From UBA1715 sp964346725 (GTDB lineage Bacteria; Bacteroidota; Bacteroidia; Bacteroidales; UBA1715), in assembly GCA_964346725.1 (NCBI GenBank), contig CAYFVM010000039.1, forward strand, positions 1 to 9,619: 9,619 bases of DNA, given 5' to 3'. The first letter of the stretch is position 1. The number at the start of each line of letters is the position of its first letter. A program made the position numbers and the translations under genes. Shown piece after piece: positions 1-7,017 of the stretch. The notes below the pieces were generated by a model. It was not told the DNA's origin, made no database searches, and saw nothing but the letters and a program-made list of their open reading frames with translations.

Positions 1-2452
1 AAGGTGCAGGTACTTTTACTGTATAGGTTGTAGAAATATTTTGATGCATTTTAGAGCGAGCTGTAATAGTAGCCTCACCATATCCAACACCTAACACTCT
101 ACCTTTATAGTCAACTTTTGCAACAGTTTCATCACTTGATGTCCAGTAAACTACCGGATATGAAGCATCAAGAGGTGTAGGAGTTGTTTCTAAATACAAG
201 GTATCACCTACTGCACTTGATGCAATAGGAATTTTCAATGGGTCGATGTTTGCACTACAATCATCATCCGCCAAATCATCATCAGAAACAGGTGAGATAG
301 TTAATGCTGTTAATTCAACAGGTGGCATACCAAGAATATGAACTTCGTCAATAGCCATATTACCTGTACTACCAGCTTTCCCGGTTGTTCCTACCTCAAA
401 TTGCCACTGTAATTTAAGCACATGATCTGCAGAAAATGTTACCGGAGTACCCCATGTAGGTTGTGCCAAATCAGCCCATTTAACTGTAATTTTTGTCCAA
501 TTCGAACATGCAGGAACATCATATTTATGGAAACAATAATCTGTTACTTCTGATATAATAACTTGGAATGCACAAGCAGGACCTTTGTAATAGAATGTTA
601 CACCAGTACCACTTGACCAGTCCATTGAACTTGTTTCAACATCATCAACCCATGTACCTATACCAACGTATGCAGGGTTTGTCCAGCTTGCACAAGATCC
701 CTTATCATATGGTGTATAGTTTGAACCTAATTTATATGTACAATATAAAGAATATGCCGGAGACTCAGTACATCCTCCTGCAGTCATTTGCACGGGAGCA
801 TTTTTGCCACTCAATGGAGATATGGTACTTGATGTTCCTGGAGTACATGCCTTTGCCTGATCGCTTACATCATTAAATGTAAACCAAATACCACCAACAT
901 TATTAAACTCATTTCCATCTTCACAATCATCAAGTATTGTTTCATTTCCTGCCACCATACTGATAACTTCTATTTTTGTAAATGCTTCCATAGCAGCATC
1001 TTCCGTAGATTTAATATTGCCATTTCCATTATAAGAAAGAGTGATATTTTGTCCAGGTTTTGGTGCGGTTGAAACATTCAATGTAATTGTTTTTCCACTG
1101 ATGGTTACACTTGAAATAATACCTGATTGTGCTACATTATTATAGTATACTGTAAAATTTGAGCCTGAAGAAGATGTTCCACTCATCGTTTTATTCATTG
1201 TAAGAACGATATTTCCATTTACATCAGTTTCTGCTGCAGAGACTGATGGAGGGAATACAAATCCTGAAGCACCCGGTGCCCAGAAGTTACCGGTAAGCAC
1301 GAACATTGTAATACAACGGATAGTAGAGTTAAAATAAGCATCAACATTTGCCAAATTTGCAACTGCTGTATAACATTTATTCAAACTGCTTTGCGCACTT
1401 GACGAGGTCATTGGAGGCAAAGCAAATGTTGTATATGAACCATTTACATACGAACCACCACTTGGGTTAGAAACATCACGGTTTGAGAAAGGACCCTTCA
1501 ATTGATTTTCATATCCATTAACGAACGAAATAAGTTTTGCATTGATATCTTTTGCCGCAGAAGAAGCGCTTGTTCCATGCCACAAATAATCAACTGCCAT
1601 ACGCCAAGGATTACGACAAGCATCTGCTCCATATCCGTTTGCACCAGAACCGGTATTACCACACGCATTTTCTGCACCACTATTATCGCACCAGTTACTA
1701 ACCAAACCAGAAGTGGAATTGCGATTGGTAAGTAATATTGTGTTAGAAGCAGAAATTGCTGTAGAAGACCAAAATGTAGCATTGTCAGTATCAACTTTGG
1801 CAAATTCAGTATAATATGCTGGAGCAAAATAACTCGGGTTACGACAAGAATTTTGATCTCCCCATGCATCACCATTCAATGTTTGACCATTAGAATGCAT
1901 TTCTCTATTTTTAATCGTCTTGATAAATGATTTCGCTGTACTTGCATACGTACCGCCCCATTGTTCGGCAGCAATAATCAATGCCATAGCAGCATCTAAT
2001 TCAGCATCGGTAGCTCCATTTGCTCCAGAAACTCCGCTACAACCGCTTATTTTCCAGTTCATCACACCATTAGCATTCCTATTGGCTTGATAGTATGCCC
2101 ACAAACCATCGAAAACAGCTTTATCATCGGCATATACAGAAAGTAACATACCATACGCAATACCTTCCGATACGGTTGAGTTCCCATCATCGAAGACAAC
2201 GCGATAAAGACCCGAACCACAATCGGACTTAACATATGCACCTTTCCAAGCTTCATAAGCCTCTGCTGCCTTTTGTGACGCACCATAGGTACCACCCGAA
2301 GGTAGGTTGGTTGGCATAATACCATACGAATACTGCGTATTACTACCAAACGGCACTGCTCCACCACCAGTATTGATACCAGCAGCAAATACACTACTTC
2401 CAAATAAAACACTTAAACAAAGTGTTAACAGATTAATTATAAATTTTTTCAT
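1..2452 (-). CDS. Secreted glycoside hydrolase family 8 (endoglucanase-like), multidomain, 3' end outside window
   Basis: The frame is open from ATG at 2452 to the window edge (817 codons, no stop), so the C-terminus is missing. GH8 enzymes are inverting hydrolases acting on beta-1,4-glucan, chitosan, xylan or lichenan. Residues 1-24 form a signal peptide (MKKF, hydrophobic core, VFAA). The catalytic domain spans about 25-397. Glu96 in SEGIAYGM fits the general acid, ATDAELD (147-153) matches the GH8 signature region, and Asp277 in GADACRNPWR fits the base; the Glu-to-Asp spacing of 181 is close to 183 in Clostridium thermocellum CelA (Glu95/Asp278). Then follow a SwmB/Ig-like domain (about 398-500), a beta-sandwich resembling CBM11-type carbohydrate-binding modules (about 504-710, starting ILDDCEDGNEF, ending MAIDEVHILG), and a bacterial Ig-like group 2 domain (about 713-815) with an acidic insert (723-731). 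A type IX sorting domain may lie beyond the edge. GH8 is firm; substrate is not determined (cellulose most likely), and the CBM family is tentative. Confidence 0.9.
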   Translation of the reverse strand, partial: MKKFIINLLTLCLSVLFGSSVFAAGINTGGGAVPFGSNTQYSYGIMPTNLPSGGTYGASQKAAEAYEAWKGAYVKSDCGSGLYRVVFDDGNSTVSEGIAYGMLLSVYADDKAVFDGLWAYYQANRNANGVMNWKISGCSGVSGANGATDAELDAAMALIIAAEQWGGTYASTAKSFIKTIKNREMHSNGQTLNGDAWGDQNSCRNPSYFAPAYYTEFAKVDTDNATFWSSTAISASNTILLTNRNSTSGLVSNWCDNSGAENACGNTGSGANGYGADACRNPWRMAVDYLWHGTSASSAAKDINAKLISFVNGYENQLKGPFSNRDVSNPSGGSYVNGSYTTFALPPMTSSSAQSSLNKCYTAVANLANVDAYFNSTIRCITMFVLTGNFWAPGASGFVFPPSVSAAETDVNGNIVLTMNKTMSGTSSSGSNFTVYYNNVAQSGIISSVTISGKTITLNVSTAPKPGQNITLSYNGNGNIKSTEDAAMEAFTKIEVISMVAGNETILDDCEDGNEFNNVGGIWFTFNDVSDQAKACTPGTSSTISPLSGKNAPVQMTAGGCTESPAYSLYCTYKLGSNYTPYDKGSCASWTNPAYVGIGTWVDDVETSSMDWSSGTGVTFYYKGPACAFQVIISEVTDYCFHKYDVPACSNWTKITVKWADLAQPTWGTPVTFSADHVLKLQWQFEVGTTGKAGSTGNMAIDEVHILGMPPVELTALTISPVSDDDLADDDCSANIDPLKIPIASSAVGDTLYLETTPTPLDASYPVVYWTSSDETVAKVDYKGRVLGVGYGEATITARSKMHQNISTTYTVKVPAP

Positions 2453-2484
2453 AACTCTTTTGTAAAGTTTAAAATACAAGTCCG

Positions 2485-2517
2485 TAAAATTATAAAATAT
2501 TTCTATATGTAAGACAA
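2485..2517 (-). promoter_or_regulatory. Weak candidate promoter for the GH8 gene
   Basis: On the minus strand, TAATTTTA at 2485-2492 matches the Bacteroidota -7 box TAnnTTTG at all but the last base. A TTG lies at 2515-2517, 22 bases upstream. A transcript from here would have a leader of roughly 25-30 bases before ATG 2452 and would skip the upstream hairpin. The region is so AT-rich that a chance match is easy; the stronger -7 box at 2623-2630 is the main competitor. Confidence 0.25.
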
Positions 2518-2522
2518 CCATC

Positions 2523-2550
2523 AAAAAAAAAGCCCTATAAAATCTTATAG
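2523..2550 (-). terminator. Intrinsic-terminator-like hairpin with T9 tail, pointing to the GH8 gene
   Basis: Read on the minus strand, CTATAA (2550-2545) pairs with TTATAG (2540-2535) around a four-base loop. GGC follows, and then nine T (the A run at 2523-2531). This is the form of a Rho-independent terminator, although the stem is short and AT-rich (6 bp). It lies about 70 bases before the GH8 start codon and after no minus-strand gene, so it cannot be an ordinary gene-end terminator. It may be a leader attenuator of the GH8 mRNA or the end of a short RNA starting near 2616, or it may only block antisense transcription. Confidence 0.4.
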
Positions 2551-2606
2551 TGTTTATTAAATAGCTCTAAACGAACTTGTTAAAGGTATAATAGTTAAAA
2601 GTCGCA

Positions 2607-2638
2607 GCCTCTATTGGTCTCACAAAATTATGCCTCTA
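2607..2638. repeat. Direct heptamer repeat GCCTCTA, 25 bases apart
   Basis: GCCTCTA occurs at 2607-2613 and again at 2632-2638, both ahead of the plus-strand -7 box at 2655 and flanking the minus-strand -7 box at 2623. These positions would suit binding sites of a regulator shared by the divergent GH8 and transporter genes. A pair of heptamers in 225 bases can also arise by chance. Confidence 0.2.
2623..2630 (-). promoter_or_regulatory. Perfect -7 box TAATTTTG, minus strand, upstream of the hairpin
   Basis: The minus strand reads TAATTTTG, an exact match to TAnnTTTG. No TTG lies 19-22 bases upstream, so the promoter is incomplete by consensus. Transcription from it would begin near 2616, meet the T9 hairpin after about 85-95 bases, and reach the GH8 start after about 165. 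It could be the true GH8 promoter with an attenuated leader, or a small-RNA promoter. Confidence 0.3.
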
Positions 2639-2654
2639 ATTCATAACTATTTTA

Positions 2655-2662
2655 TATTTTTG
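2655..2662 (+). promoter_or_regulatory. Candidate -7 box for the sugar transporter gene
   Basis: TATTTTTG matches TAnnTTTG exactly and ends 15 bases before ATG 2678. No good TTG box is seen upstream; the closest is ATG at 2630-2632, 22 bases away. If used, the mRNA would start near 2668-2670, leaving a leader of about ten bases. That would exclude the in-frame ATG at 2630 as the translation start. Confidence 0.4.
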
Positions 2663-2677
2663 CAAAAACAAAAAACA

Positions 2678-4306
2678 ATGGAAGAACCGAAAATTAAAAC
2701 CAACTATCCTGCACTCTATACACTAATAATTGTATTCTTTTTCTGGGGATTTATTGCAGCAAGTAACGGAGTATTTATTCCATTTTGCAAACATCATTTT
2801 CATTTAGACCAATTTCAGTCGCAATTAATTGACTTTGCATTTTACACCGCATATTATATAGGTGCACTTGTTTTATTTATGATAAGTACGCTCCAAAAGT
2901 CCGATATTGTTGGTTCGTGGGGGTATAAGAAAAGTATTATATATGGATTATTGTTTTCGGCAGTTGGTGCTGTTGCCATGATTATTGGTGTAAAAACCGA
3001 TGCGTATCTTGGTATGCTTGCCGGCTTATTTGTAGTTGCGTTAGGATATTCGTTGCAACAAACAGCAGCAAATCCTTTTGCCATTGCTCTTGGTGACCCC
3101 AAAACCGGAAGCGACCGTATCAATCTAGGCGGTAGCATCAACTCGTTTGGAACAACCATAGGTCCTATCATTTTAAGTATAGCCTTGTTCGGTGCTGTTG
3201 GCGAAATTACTTCATCGAAAATAGACTCTCTCAATCTTAATAATGTAGTAGTGCTATACTCTGTTGTAGGCGTGCTATTTGTGCTTGCGGCTGCTATTTT
3301 CTTTTTCTCTAAGAAAGTTCCGGCATGCGTACAAGAATCAAAAGTAGAAACATCAAACAAAGCATTGTGGTTGTTTTTTATTATCACCCTGCTACTACTT
3401 TTCTTTATGGTACCAGTGTTTAATAGTTACAAATCGGAAGGAACTACTTTGTTAGGCACCGAAAATCTTGACATGAATCGTATGTACCGCCTAATTGGAG
3501 CTTTTTTGGTGGTAATTCTTGCCCTGCTCTTCGCACATACCAAAGCGAAAAAAGATAATACCGGTTGGGGAGCTTTGCAATATCCACAATTGGTACTAGG
3601 ACTTATAGCTCTCTTTCTCTATGTAGGTGTTGAAGTAGCAATAGGAAGCAATTTGGGGGAATTGCTCTCAAAACCTGAGTTTGGAGAATATTCTGCTGCA
3701 GAAATTGCACCTTTTATTTCAATGTATTGGGGTGGTTTAATGATTGGTCGTTGGGCAGGAGCTGTACTCGTTTTTGACCTAAAAAAACCGGTAAAAATAG
3801 CAGCCTTAATACTCGCTCCTATACTTGCATTCCTCCTTGTGCTTGGAGTAAATACATTAGCCGGACATGATATGAGCATTTTGTACTACTTCATACTCTG
3901 CGTTACTGTACAAATTGTTGCCTTTATAGTATGTCAAGGCAAGCCGGCTTTGTCTCTGTTTATATTTGCCGTTTTAGCAATTATTGCAATGATTATTGGT
4001 CTTAGCTCTACGGGAATGATTGCGGTTTATGCGTTCCTTTCGGGTGGTTTGTTTTGTAGCATCATGTGGTCAAACATATACACCATGGCTACACTCGGGC
4101 TGGGCAAATACACCTCGCAAGGTTCTTCTTTCCTTGTAATGATGATACTTGGCGGTGGTATAATTCCTCCTATTCAAGGAAAACTTGCCGACATTATTGG
4201 TATTCACAATTCGTATATTATTCCTATTATTTGCTTCTCATACATTGCAGCATTTGCAGTTTTTGCAAAACGCATCTTAAAGAAACAAAATATTGCTATT
4301 GACTAA
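2678..4306 (+). CDS. FucP/GluP-type sugar:proton symporter (MFS, FHS family)
   Basis: Inner-membrane major facilitator protein, 542 aa from ATG 2678, predicted to import a hexose (fucose, glucose or galactose) with protons. I chose this start over the in-frame ATG at 2630 because the added 16 residues do not look like the family N-terminus and a -7 box lies between the two. Family marks are SQLIDFAFYTAYYIGA (48-63, with Asp52 matching the proton-coupling Asp46 of E. coli FucP), QTAANPF (128-134), LNLGGSINSFGT (149-159) and the TM7-like LFLYVGVEVAIGS (312-324). Gln128 stands where FucP has Glu135. FucP has about 438 residues; the extra length holds two added hydrophobic stretches at 228-248 and 270-287 between the halves, suggesting about 14 helices. 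It is divergent from the GH8 gene, so uptake of glucan-derived sugar is possible. The family is firm; the substrate is unknown. Confidence 0.88.
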   Translation: MEEPKIKTNYPALYTLIIVFFFWGFIAASNGVFIPFCKHHFHLDQFQSQLIDFAFYTAYYIGALVLFMISTLQKSDIVGSWGYKKSIIYGLLFSAVGAVAMIIGVKTDAYLGMLAGLFVVALGYSLQQTAANPFAIALGDPKTGSDRINLGGSINSFGTTIGPIILSIALFGAVGEITSSKIDSLNLNNVVVLYSVVGVLFVLAAAIFFFSKKVPACVQESKVETSNKALWLFFIITLLLLFFMVPVFNSYKSEGTTLLGTENLDMNRMYRLIGAFLVVILALLFAHTKAKKDNTGWGALQYPQLVLGLIALFLYVGVEVAIGSNLGELLSKPEFGEYSAAEIAPFISMYWGGLMIGRWAGAVLVFDLKKPVKIAALILAPILAFLLVLGVNTLAGHDMSILYYFILCVTVQIVAFIVCQGKPALSLFIFAVLAIIAMIIGLSSTGMIAVYAFLSGGLFCSIMWSNIYTMATLGLGKYTSQGSSFLVMMILGGGIIPPIQGKLADIIGIHNSYIIPIICFSYIAAFAVFAKRILKKQNIAID

Positions 4307-4384
4307 ATAAATAGCTATTAGAACTGCATAGGTTGACATACAGCACTTCTTATAACAGATTAAAGGTTTTTTCTATTGTGAATC

Positions 4385-4879
4385 CTATTTCAATAACAAA
4401 CTATCGATCGTACTCCTATAGAAATCAATAGGATATGCACCACTGGCAGTTTGAGCGAGTTTGTTGCTACAGAACATGACGAATGGTATTGATTGGATAT
4501 TAAAGAACTGTGAAAGATTGCTGGCGTCAGCTACGTTTACCTTATAAAAATCAACTTTACCTGCGTACTCTATAGCTAGAGTATCAAAGTATGGTGCAAT
4601 CATTTTACATGGACGGCACCAATCAGCATAAAAATCAATCACACAGGGCCGTTTCCCTTTGTACACCCATTGTTGTGGACTTTGTATATAATCAAATATT
4701 TGATTCCTATATTGCGTTTCATCTAATTGTATTACCTGAGCCTGAACACGAACTTTTGGTTTTGCAGTAACTGAGGCTTCAGTCGTTGATTCTGTTTCTA
4801 CTGAGGTTTCCTTTTTAGTGTTTGAATTACATGCGATAAACAAACTCATTATACCCAAAATGATTGCTAATTTCTTCAT
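4385..4879 (-). CDS. Lipoprotein thioredoxin with WCRPC active site
   Basis: A 164-aa thiol-disulfide protein, probably anchored by lipid and facing the periplasm. Residues 1-16 are a lipoprotein-type signal ending FIA before Cys17; Phe at the -3 position is less usual. The residues after Cys17 (NSNTKKE) lack the acidic run linked to surface export of Bacteroidota lipoproteins, so a periplasmic site is inferred. A Ser/Thr/Glu-rich linker covers about 18-48. The thioredoxin fold covers about 50-164, with VIDFYADWCRPC (active cysteines 88 and 91), YKVNVAD (112-118) and the cis-Pro motif SIPFVMF (130-136). Two further cysteines lie at 79 and 137. WCRPC differs from the classic WCGPC of thioredoxin, so its redox potential may differ. 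An AAGG sits four bases before the ATG. The gene stands alone, convergent with the transporter (78 bases apart, no clear terminator between) and divergent from the nuclease gene. Confidence 0.88.
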   Translation of the reverse strand: MKKLAIILGIMSLFIACNSNTKKETSVETESTTEASVTAKPKVRVQAQVIQLDETQYRNQIFDYIQSPQQWVYKGKRPCVIDFYADWCRPCKMIAPYFDTLAIEYAGKVDFYKVNVADASNLSQFFNIQSIPFVMFCSNKLAQTASGAYPIDFYRSTIDSLLLK

Positions 4880-4895
4880 ATTACCTTGTTTTTTT

Positions 4896-4928
4896 CAAAT
4901 GTACATAAAAGTATATTAAAATTGCAGA
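4896..4928 (-). promoter_or_regulatory. Promoter of the thioredoxin lipoprotein gene
   Basis: The minus strand has TACATTTG at 4896-4903, an exact -7 box. Upstream of it lies TCTG at 4925-4928 (one mismatch to TTTG), with a 21-base gap. The expected transcription start is about 10-12 bases before ATG 4879. Its upstream box adjoins that of the opposite promoter, so the two promoters share one short region. Confidence 0.5.
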
Positions 4929-4953
4929 CACACATTTTTTTTTTCTAACTTTG
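4922..4953 (+). promoter_or_regulatory. Promoter of the bifunctional nuclease gene
   Basis: TTG at 4922-4924, a 21-base spacer, then TAACTTTG at 4946-4953: both parts of the Bacteroidota vegetative promoter are present. The spacer contains a run of ten T (4935-4944). The predicted mRNA starts near 4960, about ten bases before ATG 4969. The alternative TTG start at 4951 falls inside the -7 box and is therefore unlikely. Confidence 0.6.
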
Positions 4954-4968
4954 AAGAATAGTTACAAT

Positions 4969-5592
4969 ATGGACCTTATAAAACTTACCATAGTAGGCAT
5001 TTCATACAGCGAATCACAAAAAGATGCGTATGTTTTGATTTTGGGAGAACAAGATGGCGATCGCCGAATTCCAATTATTATTGGGAACTTCGAAGCACAA
5101 GCCATTGCAATTGTGTTGGAAAACATACAAATACCCCGTCCACTCACGCACGACTTAATAAAATCAATAGGCGATAAACTTGACTTTGTTGTGACTGACG
5201 TGTTTATAAACCGATTTGAAAATGGTGTGTTTTATACCAAAATCAACATCCTCCAAAACGATAAAAAAGTAGAAATAGACTCACGCACATCAGATGCTGT
5301 AGCTCTAGCTATACGATTCCAGTGTCCTATTTATACTACCGAAGAAATCATTTCGCGCACTGGCATTACTCTCAACGAAATTTCAAACACAACCAACAAC
5401 AAAGAAGAAGATGATGACGATGAAATGTCAGAAAAATCGATGCTCGAAGAAGAGGTACAAGAAGAAGAAAAACGCATGGAATTCATTTTTGACACCATTG
5501 AGGAACTTGAAGAAAAACTCGAAAATGCTATCAAAAATGAAGATTTCGAATTAGCATCAATTATCCGCGACGAAATGAAGAGCCGAGAATAA
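4969..5592 (+). CDS. Bifunctional nuclease (BFN/DUF151) domain protein with C-terminal UVR motif
   Basis: A 207-aa cytoplasmic protein. Residues 1 to about 138 form the BFN domain (DUF151), recognised from the opening LIKLTIVGISYSESQKDAYV, the IPIIIGNFEAQAIAI stretch (34-48) and the conserved DSRTSDAVALAIR (104-116). A linker very rich in Glu/Asp follows (145-168), then a helical UVR-like motif (about 177-206, IEELEEKLENAIKNEDFELA), as found in UvrB, UvrC and Clp partners, usually for protein contact. A plant member of the BFN family is reported to have RNase and DNase activity; the role of the bacterial forms is poorly known, so nuclease action is inferred from family membership. The BFN-plus-UVR arrangement is familiar in Bacteroidota. 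I chose ATG 4969 over the upstream TTG at 4951 because the latter overlaps the promoter. The gene is convergent with hisS, whose stop lies 11 bases away. Confidence 0.88.
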   Translation: MDLIKLTIVGISYSESQKDAYVLILGEQDGDRRIPIIIGNFEAQAIAIVLENIQIPRPLTHDLIKSIGDKLDFVVTDVFINRFENGVFYTKINILQNDKKVEIDSRTSDAVALAIRFQCPIYTTEEIISRTGITLNEISNTTNNKEEDDDDEMSEKSMLEEEVQEEEKRMEFIFDTIEELEEKLENAIKNEDFELASIIRDEMKSRE

Positions 5593-5603
5593 TCTCTGTT
5601 TTT
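5585..5603 (+). terminator. Weak terminator at the nuclease/hisS convergence
   Basis: GAGA (5585-5588) and TCTC (5593-5596) can form a 4-bp stem around a loop that contains the end of the nuclease stop codon. TG and five T (5599-5603) follow. The stem is very short. It is listed because nothing else lies in the 11 bases between the two convergent stop codons. Confidence 0.22.
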
Positions 5604-6965
5604 CTAATCTAATACCGATTGTAATGAATATTTGTCAACGAGTGATTGCTCACCGCTAATCATATTTTTTACCATTATCTTGTTTTGAGCCATTTCATCG
5701 CTTCCGACTATGGCTACAAATGGTATATTGCGGTCGTTGGCAAACTGCATTTGTTTCTTCATTTTAGCTGCGTCAGGATACAATTCACAAGGAATTCCTG
5801 CCAATCGAAGTTTTGCTATGATAGGTAAAATATACGCAACCTCAGCATCACCAAAGTTTACAAACAACATTTTCGTTGATTGCTTAGCATCGGTTGGATA
5901 TGCGTTTAATTGATTGAGCACGTCATAAATTCTATCGGCCCCAAACGAGATTCCTACTCCTGAAAGTCCCTGCATACCAAAGATTCCAGTCAAGTTGTCG
6001 TAACGACCGCCACCACAAATACTTCCCATCTCTACATCATTAGCTTTTACTTCAAAAATGGCACCGGTATAGTAATTAAGTCCGCGCGCCAAAGTTAAAT
6101 CTAATTCCACCGTTGCTTTGAGCGACACAACCTGTAACATATGTAATATGTATTCTATTTCTACAACGCCCTTCATGCCTATTTCCGATGCAGAAAGTAT
6201 CTGTTTCAATTTTGCTAACTTGTCTTCATTGCTACCTTGAAGCATAATGATAGGTTGCAATGTTGCGAAATCTTCTTGCGATAAACCCTTTTCCAATAAC
6301 TCAGCATTGACATTGTCAATTCCGATTTTTTCGAACTTATCTATCGCTACAGTTATGTCAACAATTTTTTCAGGTTTGCCTATTATTTCTGCAATGCCTG
6401 AAAGGATTTTTCGATTATTTATTTTGATAGTAATGTTGATGCCAAACTTAGAAAATACGGTATCAATAATTTGCACCAATTCTACCTCATTTATAAGCGA
6501 ATCGCTTCCAACTATGTCGGCATCGCATTGATAAAATTCGCGATAGCGACCTTTTTGTGGACGATCGGCACGCCACACCGGTTGAATTTGATAGCGCTTG
6601 AACGGCAACTGAATTTCGTTACGATGCATAACCACAAATCGAGCAAAGGGCACCGTTAAATCATAACGAAGCGCTTTTTCGCAAAATTTATTTGCCAGCG
6701 CAAGTGACGATGCGTTTGCATATTCCTCGGTTGAAATTCCTTGTTTGAATTCGCCGGAATTAAGTATTTTGAAAATTAATTTATCTCCTTCTTCTCCGTA
6801 CTTTCCCATCAATGTCTGCATAGTTTCCATAGCCGGTGTTTCTATTGGGAAATATCCGTACGTTTTATATACTGAACGAATTGTGTCGAAGATGTAATTT
6901 CGACGTATCATTTCGGCGGGAGTGAAATCCCGTGTGCCTTTCGGAATTGAAGGTTGTTGTGCCAT
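5604..6965 (-). CDS. hisS: Histidyl-tRNA synthetase
   Basis: A cytoplasmic class II synthetase that joins histidine to tRNA-His using ATP; 453 aa, full length for the family. Visible in order are the N-terminal IPKGTRDF (7-14), motif 1 with YGYFPIETPAME (36-47), LRYDLTVPFAR (99-109), motif 2 with QPVWRADRPQKGRYREFYQCD (split here at 128-137 and 138-148; Arg132), the histidine-specific LARGLNYYTG (292-301), GGGRYD (318-323), motif 3 GISFGADR (338-345) and an anticodon-binding domain (about 364-453). LRYDLTVP, in place of the LRPEGT of E. coli HisRS, marks the lineage shared with eukaryotic enzymes and common in Bacteroidota; Asn in LARGLNYYTG, where many enzymes have Asp, also occurs there. 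AAGGA lies four bases before the ATG, a Shine-Dalgarno-like site. The gene appears to be transcribed alone from its own promoter. Confidence 0.97.
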   Translation of the reverse strand: MAQQPSIPKGTRDFTPAEMIRRNYIFDTIRSVYKTYGYFPIETPAMETMQTLMGKYGEEGDKLIFKILNSGEFKQGISTEEYANASSLALANKFCEKALRYDLTVPFARFVVMHRNEIQLPFKRYQIQPVWRADRPQKGRYREFYQCDADIVGSDSLINEVELVQIIDTVFSKFGINITIKINNRKILSGIAEIIGKPEKIVDITVAIDKFEKIGIDNVNAELLEKGLSQEDFATLQPIIMLQGSNEDKLAKLKQILSASEIGMKGVVEIEYILHMLQVVSLKATVELDLTLARGLNYYTGAIFEVKANDVEMGSICGGGRYDNLTGIFGMQGLSGVGISFGADRIYDVLNQLNAYPTDAKQSTKMLFVNFGDAEVAYILPIIAKLRLAGIPCELYPDAAKMKKQMQFANDRNIPFVAIVGSDEMAQNKIMVKNMISGEQSLVDKYSLQSVLD

Positions 6966-6985
6966 AGCGTCCTTATATTATTCTG

Positions 6986-7017
6986 CGAAATTACGGTTTT
7001 AAAACAAAACGCACAAA
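6986..7017 (-). promoter_or_regulatory. Candidate hisS promoter overlapping the upstream terminator
   Basis: On the minus strand TTTG (7014-7017) is followed after 20 bases by TAATTTCG (6986-6993), one mismatch from TAnnTTTG. The transcript would begin near 6979, giving a leader of about 14 bases that contains AAGGA at 6970-6974. The TTTG box lies in the 3' arm of the terminator hairpin of the preceding gene. Confidence 0.5.

Noticed and set aside
568..876. Plus-strand open frame of 102 codons, and others at 1502-1735, 1498-1875 and 2062-2412
   Set aside because: They lie in other frames of the GH8 gene, whose frame is continuous with clear domains across the whole region; their translations look like out-of-frame sequence.
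2630..2677. Upstream in-frame ATG giving 16 more residues to the transporter
   Set aside because: The extension has no family resemblance and a -7 box (2655-2662) falls inside it; ATG 2678 gives a normal N-terminus.
4307..4384. Terminator between the convergent transporter and thioredoxin genes
   Set aside because: Only a loop-less 10-base palindrome (AATAGCTATT, 4310-4319) and a T6 run were seen; no stem with a T tail could be built.
4951..4968. TTG start adding six residues to the nuclease protein
   Set aside because: This TTG is part of the -7 box TAACTTTG, so it would not be within the mRNA.
5331..5534. Minus-strand serine-rich open frame opposite the nuclease gene
   Set aside because: It is the antisense of the Glu/Asp codons of the linker and C-terminal helix (GAA/GAT read as TTC/ATC or TCA/TCT), a composition artefact.
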